Assembly: GCA_015227615.1 (NCBI GenBank)
Contig: JAALGZ010000005.1
Coordinates: 1-64,000, forward strand
Source of the DNA: Labyrinthula sp. Ha
Taxonomy: Eukaryota; Sar; Bigyra; Labyrinthulida; Labyrinthulaceae
Reading direction: 5' to 3'
Length of the DNA stretch: 64,000 bases
Positions 32,716-44,440 of the stretch are shown piece by piece. Both the position numbers and the translations under genes were made by a program. The stretch's first letter is position 1; each line of letters opens with the position of its first letter. A model generated the notes under the pieces. That model saw only the letters and a program-made list of their open reading frames with translations. It made no database searches and was not told where the DNA came from.

Positions 32716-35259
32716 ATGAGCACAGAAGAACACATTATTGAAGAAGAATCTGCGCCAACAAACAATAGATTTATCGCAAATAAAAGAAGTCTCAACCCAA
32801 TGGCTCAAAAGTCTAGTGCCAGTAATCTAAAGCTGTCGGAACTGGAGAAAATGAACAGTTCATTCTTTAATGTCACAAAAGGAGGAAACAAACTGGCACT
32901 GTATAAAGCAAAGAGTCATGTTATTCTGGAAGAGCTGGGTAAAGATTTGCCACCGAAGGATGCAGATAAAAGAAAATGCACTGATCTTTTCTGTCTGCTA
33001 TCTTTTCTCGTTTATGTCTTCGGAGTTATAGGCGTTTCAGTCTTTGCGTTTTCAGAGGGGGATCCGAGGTTGCTAATTTATGGTTCTGATAACCAAGGAA
33101 GAACTTGTGGAACTGGAGATTTGTCCGAAAAAGAAAACTTGGTTTGGCCTAGGTTTACGGAAGATATCTTTGATGCTGCTGCTCGAAGTGCTGAAGGTGG
33201 TAGCATTGATAACCTTCTCTCTGGAGATATTCATCTTTTTGGGGTCTGTGTTGAATCATGTCCAGATGTTGGGGAGTTTATCTGCACAGTTGAAGCAGAA
33301 GAAGAGATTTCATTAATCTTGGCACAGGCAGAAGAGGAAAATCAGGAATTAAGCAGGAGTGATATAGTTACGCAGTGTATAAACTCAGACAGTTTGGTCT
33401 CTTTTTTGGATATTGATGTTGATCTTGATTTTGGAAGTTCTTCCTGTAAGAGCGAGAAAGTTAGGAATGAATGCTTTGAAGCTCTTTTCAACCATTCCTC
33501 TCTTTTATTTAGATGCTTTCCAGAATTTGTTTTGGAATCTGAAATTATTGAGGATGAAACTGGTTGCACAAAAAGTAAGAATGTAACAAATTTCTTGGGC
33601 CAAGTTGAAGAAAAATGTTTGAGGTATAGGACTGTTACTAAAGTTACTCAAGAAGAACCTACTGAAACAGATGTTCTTTTTGAAGCCTATAACACAGGTG
33701 GGAGAAAAATCCAAGAATATCTAGCAGATCTTTTTCAAACGTATAATGTCATTGTTATTCTAGGTTTGACGTACCCTTTATTTGGATCTTTAGTTTACAT
33801 CACGCTTATGTGGTTCTTCGCACAGATTGCTGTTTGGTTCTCTGTTTTTGCTTCTTTTATAGTTACTGTTACATTCACTGTTTTCCTGTACTTTAAAGCA
33901 GGAATCCTTGATGAATCTGATCTTGATTCAGCGCTGAATAATCTAGTTGGAAGCATCGCAGACTCCGAGATATTTAACTCCACAGAAGTCTCTAATTCAA
34001 TTAGCTTAGAAGATACCGGACTTTCAGATACGCTTGTAGAGAGCACTGATTACAAAGATGAGTATGAGGTTGCTGCATATATAGCAACTGCGCTGACTGT
34101 ACTTTTATTTCTGGTAATTATTTATTTGATCCCAAAAATTAAGAAGGCAATTGAATTTTTTAAAGAAGCCTCAAAAAATTTAAAACAGAATATGTGTTTA
34201 TTATTTATTCCTCTCATTTGTGGGGCCGTATTGTTTTTGAGTGGAATATTTTTTTTCTTTGCCACAGCCTTTGCACTGTCTATAGGAGACATTGAGTTCA
34301 ATCGGTTGAATCTCTCCCTTCCTTTTAATATTTCTGAAGAAGACCAAAGTATCGTTTTGAATGAAACACTGTTCTCTTCTGAGTTTGTTTCTGTAAGCTA
34401 CACTGATGTACTCTTCTGGTTCTTGTTCTTGGGTTTCTTATGGGTAAGCCAGCTCATAGCTGGAATGAGAACTATGACCATTTCTGGGGCTATTGCTGAC
34501 AGCTACTATAACAACAAATATGATGAAGAAAATGTCGATGACGATATCTTAGATTTCGGTTTCGATAGGCTCAAAGCCAGTAGCTATATTGCATTTAGAT
34601 TTCATTTAGGGAGTGCAGCGTTTGGAGGTTTGGTTATTGGAATTGTTCAATTTTTTCGAATGATTGCAGCTTTTATTTCAGAAAGGATAAAAGATCTTAA
34701 AGAAGACAGCCGAATGATAAAGTATTTTCTACTCTCAGTGCATTGTTTCTTGCGCTGTGTGGAAAAATGTATTGAATACGTTTCTAAACACGCTTATACC
34801 ATTACCGCAATGCATGGTAATTCATTTTGCAGGGCTTCGAAAACAGCTTTTTCCTTGATCTCTGCAAATTTTGCGCAAGTATCGGCCGTGGCTTATTTAA
34901 GTGAAATTCTAATCAAGTTTGGTCAGATCATGGTTTCAGTATCAGCTACATTTTTTTCCTTTATCTGGTTGGACTATTCCAGCAGTTATAAAACTGGAGG
35001 TGAAAATGAGATAAATAGCTTGTTTCCGAGCATTTTGGTTGTTTTTATATTGTCATGGATCACAAGCGGTGAGATATTGGGGGTATACAACTCGGCTATA
35101 GATACTATTCTTATGTCATATTGTTATGACAAGGCTTATGGAGTAACAGATTATAATGCGCAGGAGAAGAATACTAAGTCAGGGTTCTTGAAGTTTATGG
35201 CAAAAAATGAAAAAGATGAAGATGCAATGAAGAAGCAGCAGTCTCTTTATGCATTTTAA
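32716..35259 (+). CDS. Choline-transporter-like protein (CTL/SLC44 family), copy 2
   Basis: 847 residues from ATG 32716, the same length and architecture as copy 1 and co-linear with it. It has the EEESAPTNNRF N-terminus, helix 1, GDPRLLIYGSDNQGRTCG, the extracellular Cys-rich loop, the multi-helix body, and the ending VYNSAIDTILMSYCYDKAYG followed by a Lys-rich tail KKQQSLYAF. Divergence from copy 1 is patchy. Most of the gene differs at many silent and some coding sites, but tracts such as 33344-33584 and 34492-34571 are base-for-base identical to copy 1, a pattern of gene conversion. Both copies lack stops and keep all landmarks, so both are likely expressed. The substrate is unknown; choline is the family precedent. 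Confidence 0.93.
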   Translation: MSTEEHIIEEESAPTNNRFIANKRSLNPMAQKSSASNLKLSELEKMNSSFFNVTKGGNKLALYKAKSHVILEELGKDLPPKDADKRKCTDLFCLLSFLVYVFGVIGVSVFAFSEGDPRLLIYGSDNQGRTCGTGDLSEKENLVWPRFTEDIFDAAARSAEGGSIDNLLSGDIHLFGVCVESCPDVGEFICTVEAEEEISLILAQAEEENQELSRSDIVTQCINSDSLVSFLDIDVDLDFGSSSCKSEKVRNECFEALFNHSSLLFRCFPEFVLESEIIEDETGCTKSKNVTNFLGQVEEKCLRYRTVTKVTQEEPTETDVLFEAYNTGGRKIQEYLADLFQTYNVIVILGLTYPLFGSLVYITLMWFFAQIAVWFSVFASFIVTVTFTVFLYFKAGILDESDLDSALNNLVGSIADSEIFNSTEVSNSISLEDTGLSDTLVESTDYKDEYEVAAYIATALTVLLFLVIIYLIPKIKKAIEFFKEASKNLKQNMCLLFIPLICGAVLFLSGIFFFFATAFALSIGDIEFNRLNLSLPFNISEEDQSIVLNETLFSSEFVSVSYTDVLFWFLFLGFLWVSQLIAGMRTMTISGAIADSYYNNKYDEENVDDDILDFGFDRLKASSYIAFRFHLGSAAFGGLVIGIVQFFRMIAAFISERIKDLKEDSRMIKYFLLSVHCFLRCVEKCIEYVSKHAYTITAMHGNSFCRASKTAFSLISANFAQVSAVAYLSEILIKFGQIMVSVSATFFSFIWLDYSSSYKTGGENEINSLFPSILVVFILSWITSGEILGVYNSAIDTILMSYCYDKAYGVTDYNAQEKNTKSGFLKFMAKNEKDEDAMKKQQSLYAF

Positions 35260-38234
35260 TGTTTTACTTTGTAGTTTTAATTCGCCCAAAAAAAAATAGA
35301 AAAACTTTTACAGAAGACCAGAACGATGAAGGGAATCCAGGATGCTTAATTTGGAACACTGCGTAGCTTAAGAGCCTTTTTTAATATCCTTAAAAGCTAA
35401 GCATTTATTAACAATGAAGCTCTTTTGTGGGTTAGCATTTTATCCAGTTTTGTTTATGAAAAAGGAATACTCATTCCCAAGAGGAAAGAACTTTAATATA
35501 CTTTTCGATTTCTATTTTTTAAATTCGAACCACCAACATGAACTACTAAAGATTTTCAATATCAGATACAAAGTTGGTCAGACTTCCTGACAAAAATCTC
35601 ACCTGCTCTCGTTAAAACTGGCATGAGTCCATAATATTTGATTTTTTTTCGAGAGTCCAAAATACAGGAATAGAGGGAAGAAAGACAAATGTAAGTGCAT
35701 CTTAATTTAAACACCTGAGACAAGGTAGCGGATTTAAAAAGAATATCAATTATTATTTGGTAATTGCTTTGATTCTGAGTATCTATGAGAGAATTGATGT
35801 TTCCTTTTGCATCAGATGTTTTATTTTTTTATAACATTAATTGATTTTCAATGATCAATCAAAATTGTTATCTAAATATTGATGTTTATTAATACAAAAA
35901 ATATGGGAAATATTTTTCAGTAATGAATTATCAATAAATAACATCCGATAGTTACCTAGAACCCACTTGGCATTAATTATCAGGATAAATTTGGCTAAGA
36001 ACCTTTGAGCATGAATTCCAAAGAGAATGCTATGATATTGCTTGGTCTTAAGCTTGCTAATTGAAGGTGTGGAGATAGATGATCACAAGAACTACAGTCA
36101 AGGAAATTAAGAAATATCGAATTGGAAGAATCTTGCCATTTTATTGTTTTTGGGTTGCAATAATGTCTATTTTCCTCAATAGCCCTTTAGACTGTCTAGT
36201 TTCAATAGCATGAATTCAATTCCCTGACTCTTAGGTCAAGCAACATCTTCATGAATTTATGTCTTGCGAATACTCAATTTCCTCAGAAACAAGGACAAGA
36301 GGTGTAATAATGTGCATAATTTCTCGTAGGATACTACATTTTAAAATTTAGCCGATGAAACCTAGCATACACACAACACACTTATGAAAGAATTTTTCAG
36401 TAAGAATTTGATGAATAACTTTTTCTTATATTCATCAAAACTTAAGAAAACGCCCATAGCTGATTAGGGGTCTTCAAAGTCTCCATGAAGAATATTTCCA
36501 ATCTATAATCTCATTTCTAGGTGCCAGAAAGTAATGCAGGTTTGTGAAACAATGAACCTATTAGGCCTAGTATTAGCAGTGCTTTATTTTAATCATCCGC
36601 TTAGGGTCTATTTGCAGCCACTTAACGAAGATAAGTACAAGAGAACTAGAAGAACCCAATACTGTGAAGAAACAACATATAATTTTCTCATTTTACATAC
36701 CAATACTTGGTCAGTATTAAAGTAAAATAGCTGTTATCCTAAGGGGTGCATACTCATTTTACATTGCCCATAGAACTGGTTTAATTTAGGTTTAATGGAG
36801 TGTTCAAACTACTTTGCATTTGTCACCAGACTGGACTTGCAAAGAGAGAACGTAGTTCTTCATGGTCGTCAGCTGAACTATAATGGTAGAGGAGAATGCA
36901 TAAAGAATTATTATTCTAGCTAAAAGCAGTAATAAACCTATTATACTCTAGTACAATTAAGGGCTTTGCCCATAGAAACCTTGAGAAAGGACATATTGAG
37001 AGGGGAAAAGCCTAGTTGCACCAGATAAAATGGATATGTCAAAGCTCTAAATATTTGTGCCCTGCAATGATATGGCCCATCGCTCAATACAATATCTTCT
37101 GCACGTAGTTATTAGCCAATTCGGAGCGAACAATATCCTGCTAACAACGTGATAGTTTTACCGAGAATAAGTGCCAGTGCAGTTTCCAAGGCACTTGGAA
37201 TTTGCCAAGGCTTTAGGTTTAACTTGGCCATATCGTGACTTTTCTGGTGATACAATGAATTAGATTTTACATTTTAAAACTGTTAGGCTCTCTTAGGGAG
37301 GTAAAATTATTGTATTGAAATCTATTACATTTGTGGAACCCTGAACGCGGAAATCTCTTGGTTGTAACACGCTTTCCACCTATTTGTATGTTCTTGAGGA
37401 ATTCGAGTATAATAGAAGCTACACCTTAAAATACGATTTAAACACAATTTAGTTTGCAAGTTTACAGAAACTTAGCGCGAAAATTTGATCAGTCATTAAT
37501 ATTAAACTAATCTTCTTTAGTTGGTGTATGATTGCAATCACATGTTAGCAAAAGAGAAAACTACAGGTAAACCAACTCAACGAGGTCCCTCATTTCCCAA
37601 GCATTAAGGTCGAAACTGGATAGGTCATCGCAGTTTTCATTTGTTATTCCATCTAAAGTACACTTCTATTGCATGTTTTCTGCGTTTAAGTTTTCTTTAT
37701 TTTCTTCCGTTTCGCGCCTAAGCGTGAATGAAGGAGCGCATTGCGCACGGCTCGGATATTAAGCTTACGAAAAAGCGCAATCCATACTTGAATCGATATT
37801 GTTTCATTTAACGTGTAGTGTCAAGGAAAAGGTACTGAATATCGGTACACCGGAATATATATACTTCCGCATTTGCTCAATTTCTCCAAGATTTTTTAAT
37901 AAAATCAGACAAATAAACTCTTCTTAACGTGAGAAAGAAGTTGATAATGATATCTAAGTGTAGTCTTACAAATTTGGTGGATCCAGCCACGGGACATAGA
38001 CCAACCTGAATGAGACAAGCTCCCGTCTTGCTAAAGTGTCAAATTGTGAAACAGTCCATTGATAATTAATTTAGTTCGGGAAAAAGCCTTCTAGGCCCAA
38101 AATGTGCAAAGACCCGTCTCGAATCTTGGTACCATATTCGACAAAAAGGTATTCTAATTTCAAAAAAGAGATCAGAAACTTAAATTTCTAATATTCCCAG
38201 AATAAAACCGAAAAGCAATTACATTATAAAGAAA
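35260..38234. other. Intergenic region of about 3 kb
   Basis: No gene supported. It is AT-rich with short unconvincing frames (36534-36725 on + is the longest). Several short A/T-rich inverted motifs (TCAATTGA, TTAATTAA types) occur but none is long enough to define an element. Confidence 0.6.
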
Positions 38235-39491
38235 ATGATTCTTAGCAAAATAATACTCTTCGCTCTTGCTGTAGCTTCAGCTACCTCTTTTGAGCTTGAA
38301 CTCGATCAACTTCCGACTTACCATCGACATCTCCAAAACAGCGCCCGAGGAAGTTATCGTAACTTCATTGTCGACTGGGAAGTGTTTCAATTTGAAGAAA
38401 ATTTGGTCAACATGGCAGTTACCATTGGAATCACCTTGGACTCTGGACGGCTTTCTATTTTATCTATCCCAATAATGGGTGATGATTTCGGCACTGTAAT
38501 ACGAAGTAGTGTGGAGGTGGAGTTTCTCCAGGAGGACCTACGTCGCTCGCAGGATATTAACATAACCACATTTTCTCGAAGAGGAGATTCTTTTGAAGCT
38601 GTTGTTGATTTTGGAGATGGAATTTCTACCAGAAATGGTCTAGATTTCGATTTTCGGATTAGCTACTTAGTGGAGAACACAATCTGTGTGCGAGAGGGTG
38701 AAATTGGAATCTCTGCAACATGGGGTGGATTCTTTGGAAGCAGTCCAGAAGCTGTTGAGTATATTTTAACTGTTTTTTATCCAGATCCGGAAGATATAGA
38801 ATTCTCCTTTCGACCCAGGACTACAGAGTCATCAACATTTATAGACCAGAATACTTCTGCGCAATTAAGTCTACCCTATTCCCCGGATAGATTGGATATG
38901 GCAGATGACAGTGCCTACAATGAAGAAGTTTTTTTCACATGGTATCCAAACGAGTTTGAAAATTCAGGTCTCGATTTCCCTGAATGCCCGCAGACAGACT
39001 TTAACTTTGTTCCTCTATATTTTGTTGCTATTGTGCCATTGGTTGCCTGTGTTTGTTTTGGAGCATTAACAGTAGCGCAGAGATTCCAAAATCAGCTTCA
39101 AGGAAATGCACACCTTGATACCAGAAGTGCGAGGAACTTGCGTAGATACTTTAGAGGAAATCGAGATATCCTCCTGGTTCCAGATGGAGAAAGACAAGTT
39201 GCTACTGTTCGAGCTGTAAGAGAGTCCATCGATGAAACAGAAAGGTTTGACGAATTAATCCCAAATTCCACTTTTCATGTGGATCTTTCAGGGAATGATT
39301 TGGGAGCTTCTGGATCGAGTAGACAGGTTCAGGCGGCGATACAAGCTGCGGCAGCAGCAGATAGTGATTCTGGAGAAGGGATTAGAGTGGAAGTTGCTGA
39401 TGATGGTGCATCTTCGAGAGATGAAGTTGTATTGAGAGCAGAAAGTAGAAGGGGAAATAGGGAAGATCAGGATGCAACGCCCTCTCTGTAG
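38235..39491 (+). CDS. Signal-peptide single-pass membrane protein, unrecognised family (member A)
   Basis: 418 residues from ATG 38235. A signal peptide (MILSKIILFALAVASATS) is followed by an ectodomain of about 245 residues with an N-terminal YRNFIVDWEVFQFEENLVNM block, a Cys in ENTICVREGEIGISATWGG, and a membrane-proximal FFTWYP...FPECPQ stretch. One membrane helix (about 265-285, LYFVAIVPLVACVCFGALTV) leads into a cytoplasmic tail of about 130 residues rich in Arg and acidic residues, ending with an Ala/Ser-rich and charged tail. I do not recognise the fold. The gene at complement 52791-54113 is a clear relative with the same order of blocks, which shows it is a real family. A receptor or adhesion role is possible but only inferred from topology. 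Confidence 0.8.
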   Translation: MILSKIILFALAVASATSFELELDQLPTYHRHLQNSARGSYRNFIVDWEVFQFEENLVNMAVTIGITLDSGRLSILSIPIMGDDFGTVIRSSVEVEFLQEDLRRSQDINITTFSRRGDSFEAVVDFGDGISTRNGLDFDFRISYLVENTICVREGEIGISATWGGFFGSSPEAVEYILTVFYPDPEDIEFSFRPRTTESSTFIDQNTSAQLSLPYSPDRLDMADDSAYNEEVFFTWYPNEFENSGLDFPECPQTDFNFVPLYFVAIVPLVACVCFGALTVAQRFQNQLQGNAHLDTRSARNLRRYFRGNRDILLVPDGERQVATVRAVRESIDETERFDELIPNSTFHVDLSGNDLGASGSSRQVQAAIQAAAAADSDSGEGIRVEVADDGASSRDEVVLRAESRRGNREDQDATPSL

Positions 39492-39896
39492 TATAAGATG
39501 ATTAGATGTTGAAGTTAGCAATTAGTAGATATAGAGGGTATTTATGTTGTCACTTTGGGTAGAAATATTCAAGTTGAGCTATATAAAAGGGAATTATTGT
39601 TTTTTGGATAATTTCTTTCATTATGATCCCAAAATATTTAGAAAATGTGGTGTATTTGATACTTTCATTCTTTTTTTTAGAGTTTTTGGTGTTGATATGA
39701 GAAGCACAAAGATGTAATTAAAAATGCAGCTAGAGAACAAAATAAGTATGATCAGATTAGACCTAAATATCTACCTTAAGATACCTTATTAGAACTACTT
39801 ATTATCACATAAGGGATTAGAATGAGGTTTCATACACAGTTAGACTCGCATACAAGACTTCTTAAGAACTCCTTGAAATCTCTTTGGATGTTGTCA
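39492..39896. other. Short intergenic stretch
   Basis: AT-rich, no gene seen. It separates the 3' end of the membrane protein gene from the pseudogene on the opposite strand. Confidence 0.5.
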
Positions 39897-40433
39897 ACCC
39901 ACAGAACAGTCACCTCTTTCCCTTTTTCATTCTCGTGTTAGTTTTGCTTCTAATACTTTATCGCCTGAGTCTATCAGCAGCTCCTTTAAGTATTCAAACA
40001 TGCCCTCTTAATGTAGTTCTTCAGCCTTCTTCCCTTGTTGAACATTGTCAACGGTTTCTAATAAAAGGCGAAGATAATCAAGATCATTTTCTCTTTTATT
40101 TCTATTCAAAACTTCTTTTTATTGATCATTTATTTGTTCAATGACAATTATAGTCAGCATTATTGTTTGAAAGTGTTCAGCTAGTTTAACCTTAGTGTAG
40201 TGTTCAGTTATTGACCCACCAGGGTATTTCAATTCTAGAGAAAGTTGATTGAAACCATGTTTTTGAATATGGATTGTGTATATTGGATGTTTAGACATAT
40301 TTATTACTTTGACGCTATTCATGAACTAAAATTCCCTGCAACTCATCAAGTATACGCCAGGCCTGAATACTTTTGGACTGATATATTTTCTTTCAAAGTC
40401 AAATAAAGAGTTGAAAATTATTCTTCCCTCCAT
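39897..40433 (-). pseudogene. Pseudogene of the small acidic protein gene at 56857, with an internal inversion
   Basis: On the minus strand, ATG 40433 opens with MEGR and SLFDF exactly as in the intact gene. The next part (DAIHELKFP, then PEYFW) is found on the plus strand at 40307-40398. Below that the minus strand resumes: DLDYLRLLLETVDN, GKKAEELH, then MFEYLKELLIDS and KLTRE match residues about 135-180 of the intact protein. Treating 40307-40398 as inverted puts all parts in one reading frame. Three stops (two TAA, one TGA) remain in the C-terminal half, so the copy is dead. The upstream 150 bp are also homologous to the promoter of the intact gene, so this was a DNA-level duplication and not a retrocopy. 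Confidence 0.8.
40307..40398. other. 92-bp inverted segment bounded by CTTTGA and TCAAAG
   Basis: The plus strand here carries codons that belong to the minus-strand pseudogene. The segment begins CTTTGA (40307-40312) and ends TCAAAG (40393-40398), a 6-bp inverted repeat, so flipping the segment restores continuity exactly. This looks like a small inversion between short inverted repeats. Confidence 0.8.
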
Positions 40434-40590
40434 TTTTATTTATGTTTTCATTTATGGTTAATTCTCTGAAAGTCTTTGTTTGAATTGAATATATATTAAA
40501 TTATTCGACATAAAGACACACTTTGAGTGTACAGAGTGTGTTAAAATATTCATAATATTTCTCTGAAGAATATTCTTACCAATCAAATAC
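40434..40590 (-). promoter_or_regulatory. Duplicated promoter region of the pseudogene with imperfect palindrome
   Basis: Read on the minus strand, this matches the 150 bp upstream of ATG 56857, including the ATTTGATTGGTA, ATGAATATTTTAACACAC and ATATTCAATTCAAA blocks and the hairpin. Here the palindrome (40517-40540) has one mismatch in its arms: CACACTTTG against CAGAGTGTG. Confidence 0.75.
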
Positions 40591-43500
40591 AAAAACTTAG
40601 AATCTATCCAAACAAATTTCACCGAAGTGTGAATAGTAGTCTATTGCTTTTGTGAACCTTTGGTTTTTTGTCCTACCGATCAAGGACCTTGGGAAGGAAC
40701 TGCTCCTTTTAAATAGCAACTCCTAAGGGCAGCAGTCAAACAGTGTTGGTGAAGATAGAGAGGGCACCAATTTTGTCTTCATTTCAAGATTCAACTTCAA
40801 CAAATATATTGAATACAAACCTCTTGGACACGCACTAGAAGAATTTAGGAGGAACTTTAAACATTTAGAGGACACGAATCGATTTATTCTCTACAGTTAC
40901 CAGAAACTATTCTCATCAAAAGGTGCCTACCCCCATACCAAGAGCAGTGACAAGTATCTCCATTCTGCTCAGTAGAGCTTTCCAAACTCCAAGCCCCATG
41001 ATGCAAATGCAAATGAAATTAACTAGACGTAGACTAAAATGAGCAATATTACCTTAAGCTAACCTAAAGACAGGCTTTATGCATCTTACCAAAATTCTTG
41101 ATCACTTTTGTTAAGGATCCTAAATATAATTAGGTTGGGTTTCATGGTTTGGAAACTTATAGTTTCCTTTACTTGAACAATCCTTTATTTCAGTTTAGAT
41201 TTCTAAGTATTTTCCCAGAGTGAAGAAAACAAATTACATCGTAGCACTAGTTCAATCGCTAATTGCCTCGTTTCTAAAGGCCGTACGGTCTATCTTTAAT
41301 AACTTGCAATATCATTTCTTGACTTTATGTGATAGGCTACTAGATCCCATTATTGAAAGGTGGCATTTAGAATAGATAAGGATAATAGTTACTGAAGCAG
41401 TTAAAACACCAGCAAGAGCTTTGGGTAGTTATAGTTAAATAATAAGTGATCTGGTAACTACAACAAAAGAACATAACTTTGTGATTAATACTTTAGAGCT
41501 CTCAGCAGTTAATACCAAACCATTTGAGTTCTAACTCAATGAATAACTTACAAAGGAGGAATTCGTACGGAATTAAAATCTGAATCAACTTATAATCAGG
41601 TAATTAAGAGTAAGAAAGTTTGTTATAAACAAAATGTCAATTAGTTGGTCGAATAAAACGAAATAATTAGGAGTAGAGAAAGCCAGGAAACTTCTAATAA
41701 ATAAACTAAACTAGTCTAGGAAAAATTAATAAGCTAAGTCTGATGTTAAAATATAAGTCCATCCATTATTCTACTTGACACACAGGAAATTGTCTAGACA
41801 CGATCTCAATCCTTCTCCATTGGACAGAAGATGACAAGGCTATAAAGGAAAAATCTTGGGCTTAACGACCTGCTTTAAATTCCAATGGGTTTAATATATG
41901 CCAATAGTCAGAGAGAAATACTATCTTGTTTTTGAATTATCCTAAGATCTTATATCTTAGAATAAGAAGATTTATATTCTTTTGTAGATCATACCTTAAC
42001 CGTTCTAGAGTTTGGTAGTTATAGGCATCGGAAAAGGAAAAAAATGGCTCAGATGATGATCCTCGCAAGCTCTAGCAAGAGAATATATTTAATTACATCA
42101 CTATAACTGTAGTATAGGTTAAATAAAAGTCGAAGACTACCATAACTTTGGTGGTTCTGACTTAAAGAAATAAATGCCTATAAGAGTTTATTAATATAAC
42201 CTTTTGACATCATTTAAACCATATCTCAGAAAGTTCGTGCTTTGCCTTTTTTAAACCCATTCTCAGGGAGTTTTCCTGCCTTTTGGGATATTGTAAGACT
42301 AAGCTGACCATTTTTTTATATAATTCTTATAGTACTATACAAATTCTTTAAACTTTAAACGGTTTTATCTCAAGTATAAACTACATATGGCCTTTGAGAC
42401 ATTTAAGTTTCCCAAAAATTCTTGGACAGTATCAGAAGCTGTTTGGGTCTCAACCAAAATTTTCAATTTGGCAATATGAAATTCTCTGAATGGGCTGCAC
42501 CGCTTATACTTTCCTCTAAGAAAGATAGAACCTAGAGGTTATCGAGCTTTTCAGCGCTTCTTTAGTTATAAATACACTTTCAGACCTATTTTGTAGTCTT
42601 TTTTTGCATGTTCTTTGTCAAATATGTTGAATTTGTGCACAAAATATATTTTCTCTATAAGTTTTAATGGGTACTTCCTACTCAGCTCTAGATTATTCCC
42701 GTTTTCCTTGGTATATATGACTGGGTTTAATTTGATTCAAACACTTAGTTTAGACTCAGCAACTGCGTTTAAGAATTTAGTACTAAATAGTTGGGTTCTC
42801 AATTTTTACTTATTTTGATCATAGATTTGAGTTACTAGTATGCTTTTGGTAGCAATTCAAATTCCTTTAATCATGATTGCCTATCATTACCACATTGGTG
42901 TCTTACCTGCGAAACTTAAAACCTTCATTCCTCCCTTTATAAGTTATATGGAAAGCAGATAAGTTAAAAATATATATATTATTATTTATCGAATAGCCTT
43001 TATGTTGCAGTTAGCTATGAATTTGTAAATATTTCAACAAGTTTTGTACCAAAGAAGCTCCTCTTAACCGAGATCATTCACAAGGTTGAAGAGGGGAAAA
43101 TAACTTGTTCAGAGAAAGCAAGTACTATACACTGCGATTATAAAATTCAAACTTGGGAAAGATAGCACTTTCTGTACGGAACAAAGATATTAATTTTTTT
43201 ACTTGGCAGGAGAGAAATAAGAAATAAAAATCTCCATAAAATCTCTCTGGCCTGTCAGATAGCCTCATGGCTTGAGTTCTTCCTAAAAATATACTGATTA
43301 CTCATTAAAATTTCATTACCTTTAGGTTATTTCTACATCGAAATATATCCTGTTGTAAGAACATACACCTTTAATACAAAGTGTTTTCCCGTGTTTCAGA
43401 AACCGGTATGAGAAGAGAAAGAATAAACAAGTTTGAACCTTCAAAATTAGAAGACACATATGTCTGATCTTAGGAATAGCATTCAAGTAGTGTGGTTTAT

Positions 43501-44440
43501 AGGATTTTTGGAAGGATTTGAGCCACTGTAACCAGAAATCTGGAAACATTTATATGAATATCGGTGGTCCAAGCTTGTCTTAACTCGATTTTATCGTAGA
43601 ACTTATCAAGGCCAAAAATGTTGCTTCTACCAGCTTTATAATCAGTATACTTGAAGAGACACCGGGAATAAATGAAAACCATCTGAAACAGAAGCAGATG
43701 CTTTTTTTCATAACCATTAATGTCGTCCATAGTAATAATACTTGTATATTTATAATAATACGTCATACAAACTAGGCAACTTTAGGCATTGTTAAGACCT
43801 AGTTTGGTTTTAAGCGCTAATACTAATAAAAAAAAGAAATGAATGAACTGTACTTATAGCCATTGATCGACTAAGAGACCTAATGAATGGTCAGAAAGAA
43901 GTTATCCAATACCATGAAAAAACGATTACCTGAAGGAGCCGCCGCGTTCATGGTGGAAAACTTGCCAAATGAGTTTCTACAACCCTAGAAGTTAAAATTG
44001 GGCTCTTTCAACTAGTTGTGGCATTAGGTCAGAAAGATGAGTTGACTTTTGCAAGTGCTACGTTGAAAAGTCGGGATTAGGAACCAATATATACTTAAAA
44101 TCTCTTTGAATAATTGAAAACTCTATTAAAGCGGAAAACTTTCATATTAACTGGCACTTTGAATGTCAAGGTATCTAGAAAGGGTTTAAATACTAGTAAG
44201 AAGCTTGAATATTCTCACTAAATTAACAATAATGAAAAATCATTATTTAAGCTACTAAAAACTATTTATAATAAACAATTTTAGGGTTACGAGTAGAATA
44301 TTCCTGTAAGAACAACACGAACTTCTCAGGAACCCCCCCCCTCCCCTCCTTTAATTTCTCTGGAGTCTAAATTTTACTTGAAGCTATGTACATCCAGTGT
44401 ATGAATTTTATTTTAGGTTTAATATCTGAAGAATCGTATG
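40591..44440. other. Intergenic region of about 3.9 kb
   Basis: No gene supported. Frames at 42615-42818 (+) and 43322-43766 (two overlapping minus-strand frames) are short and without a recognisable domain. A run of nine C lies at 44333-44341. Confidence 0.6.

Noticed and set aside
33342-33569. Minus-strand frames shared by both CTL genes (also 26848-27246), as a possible conserved antisense gene.
   Set aside because: They are identical only because the underlying sense tract is identical through gene conversion; the sense protein is clear.
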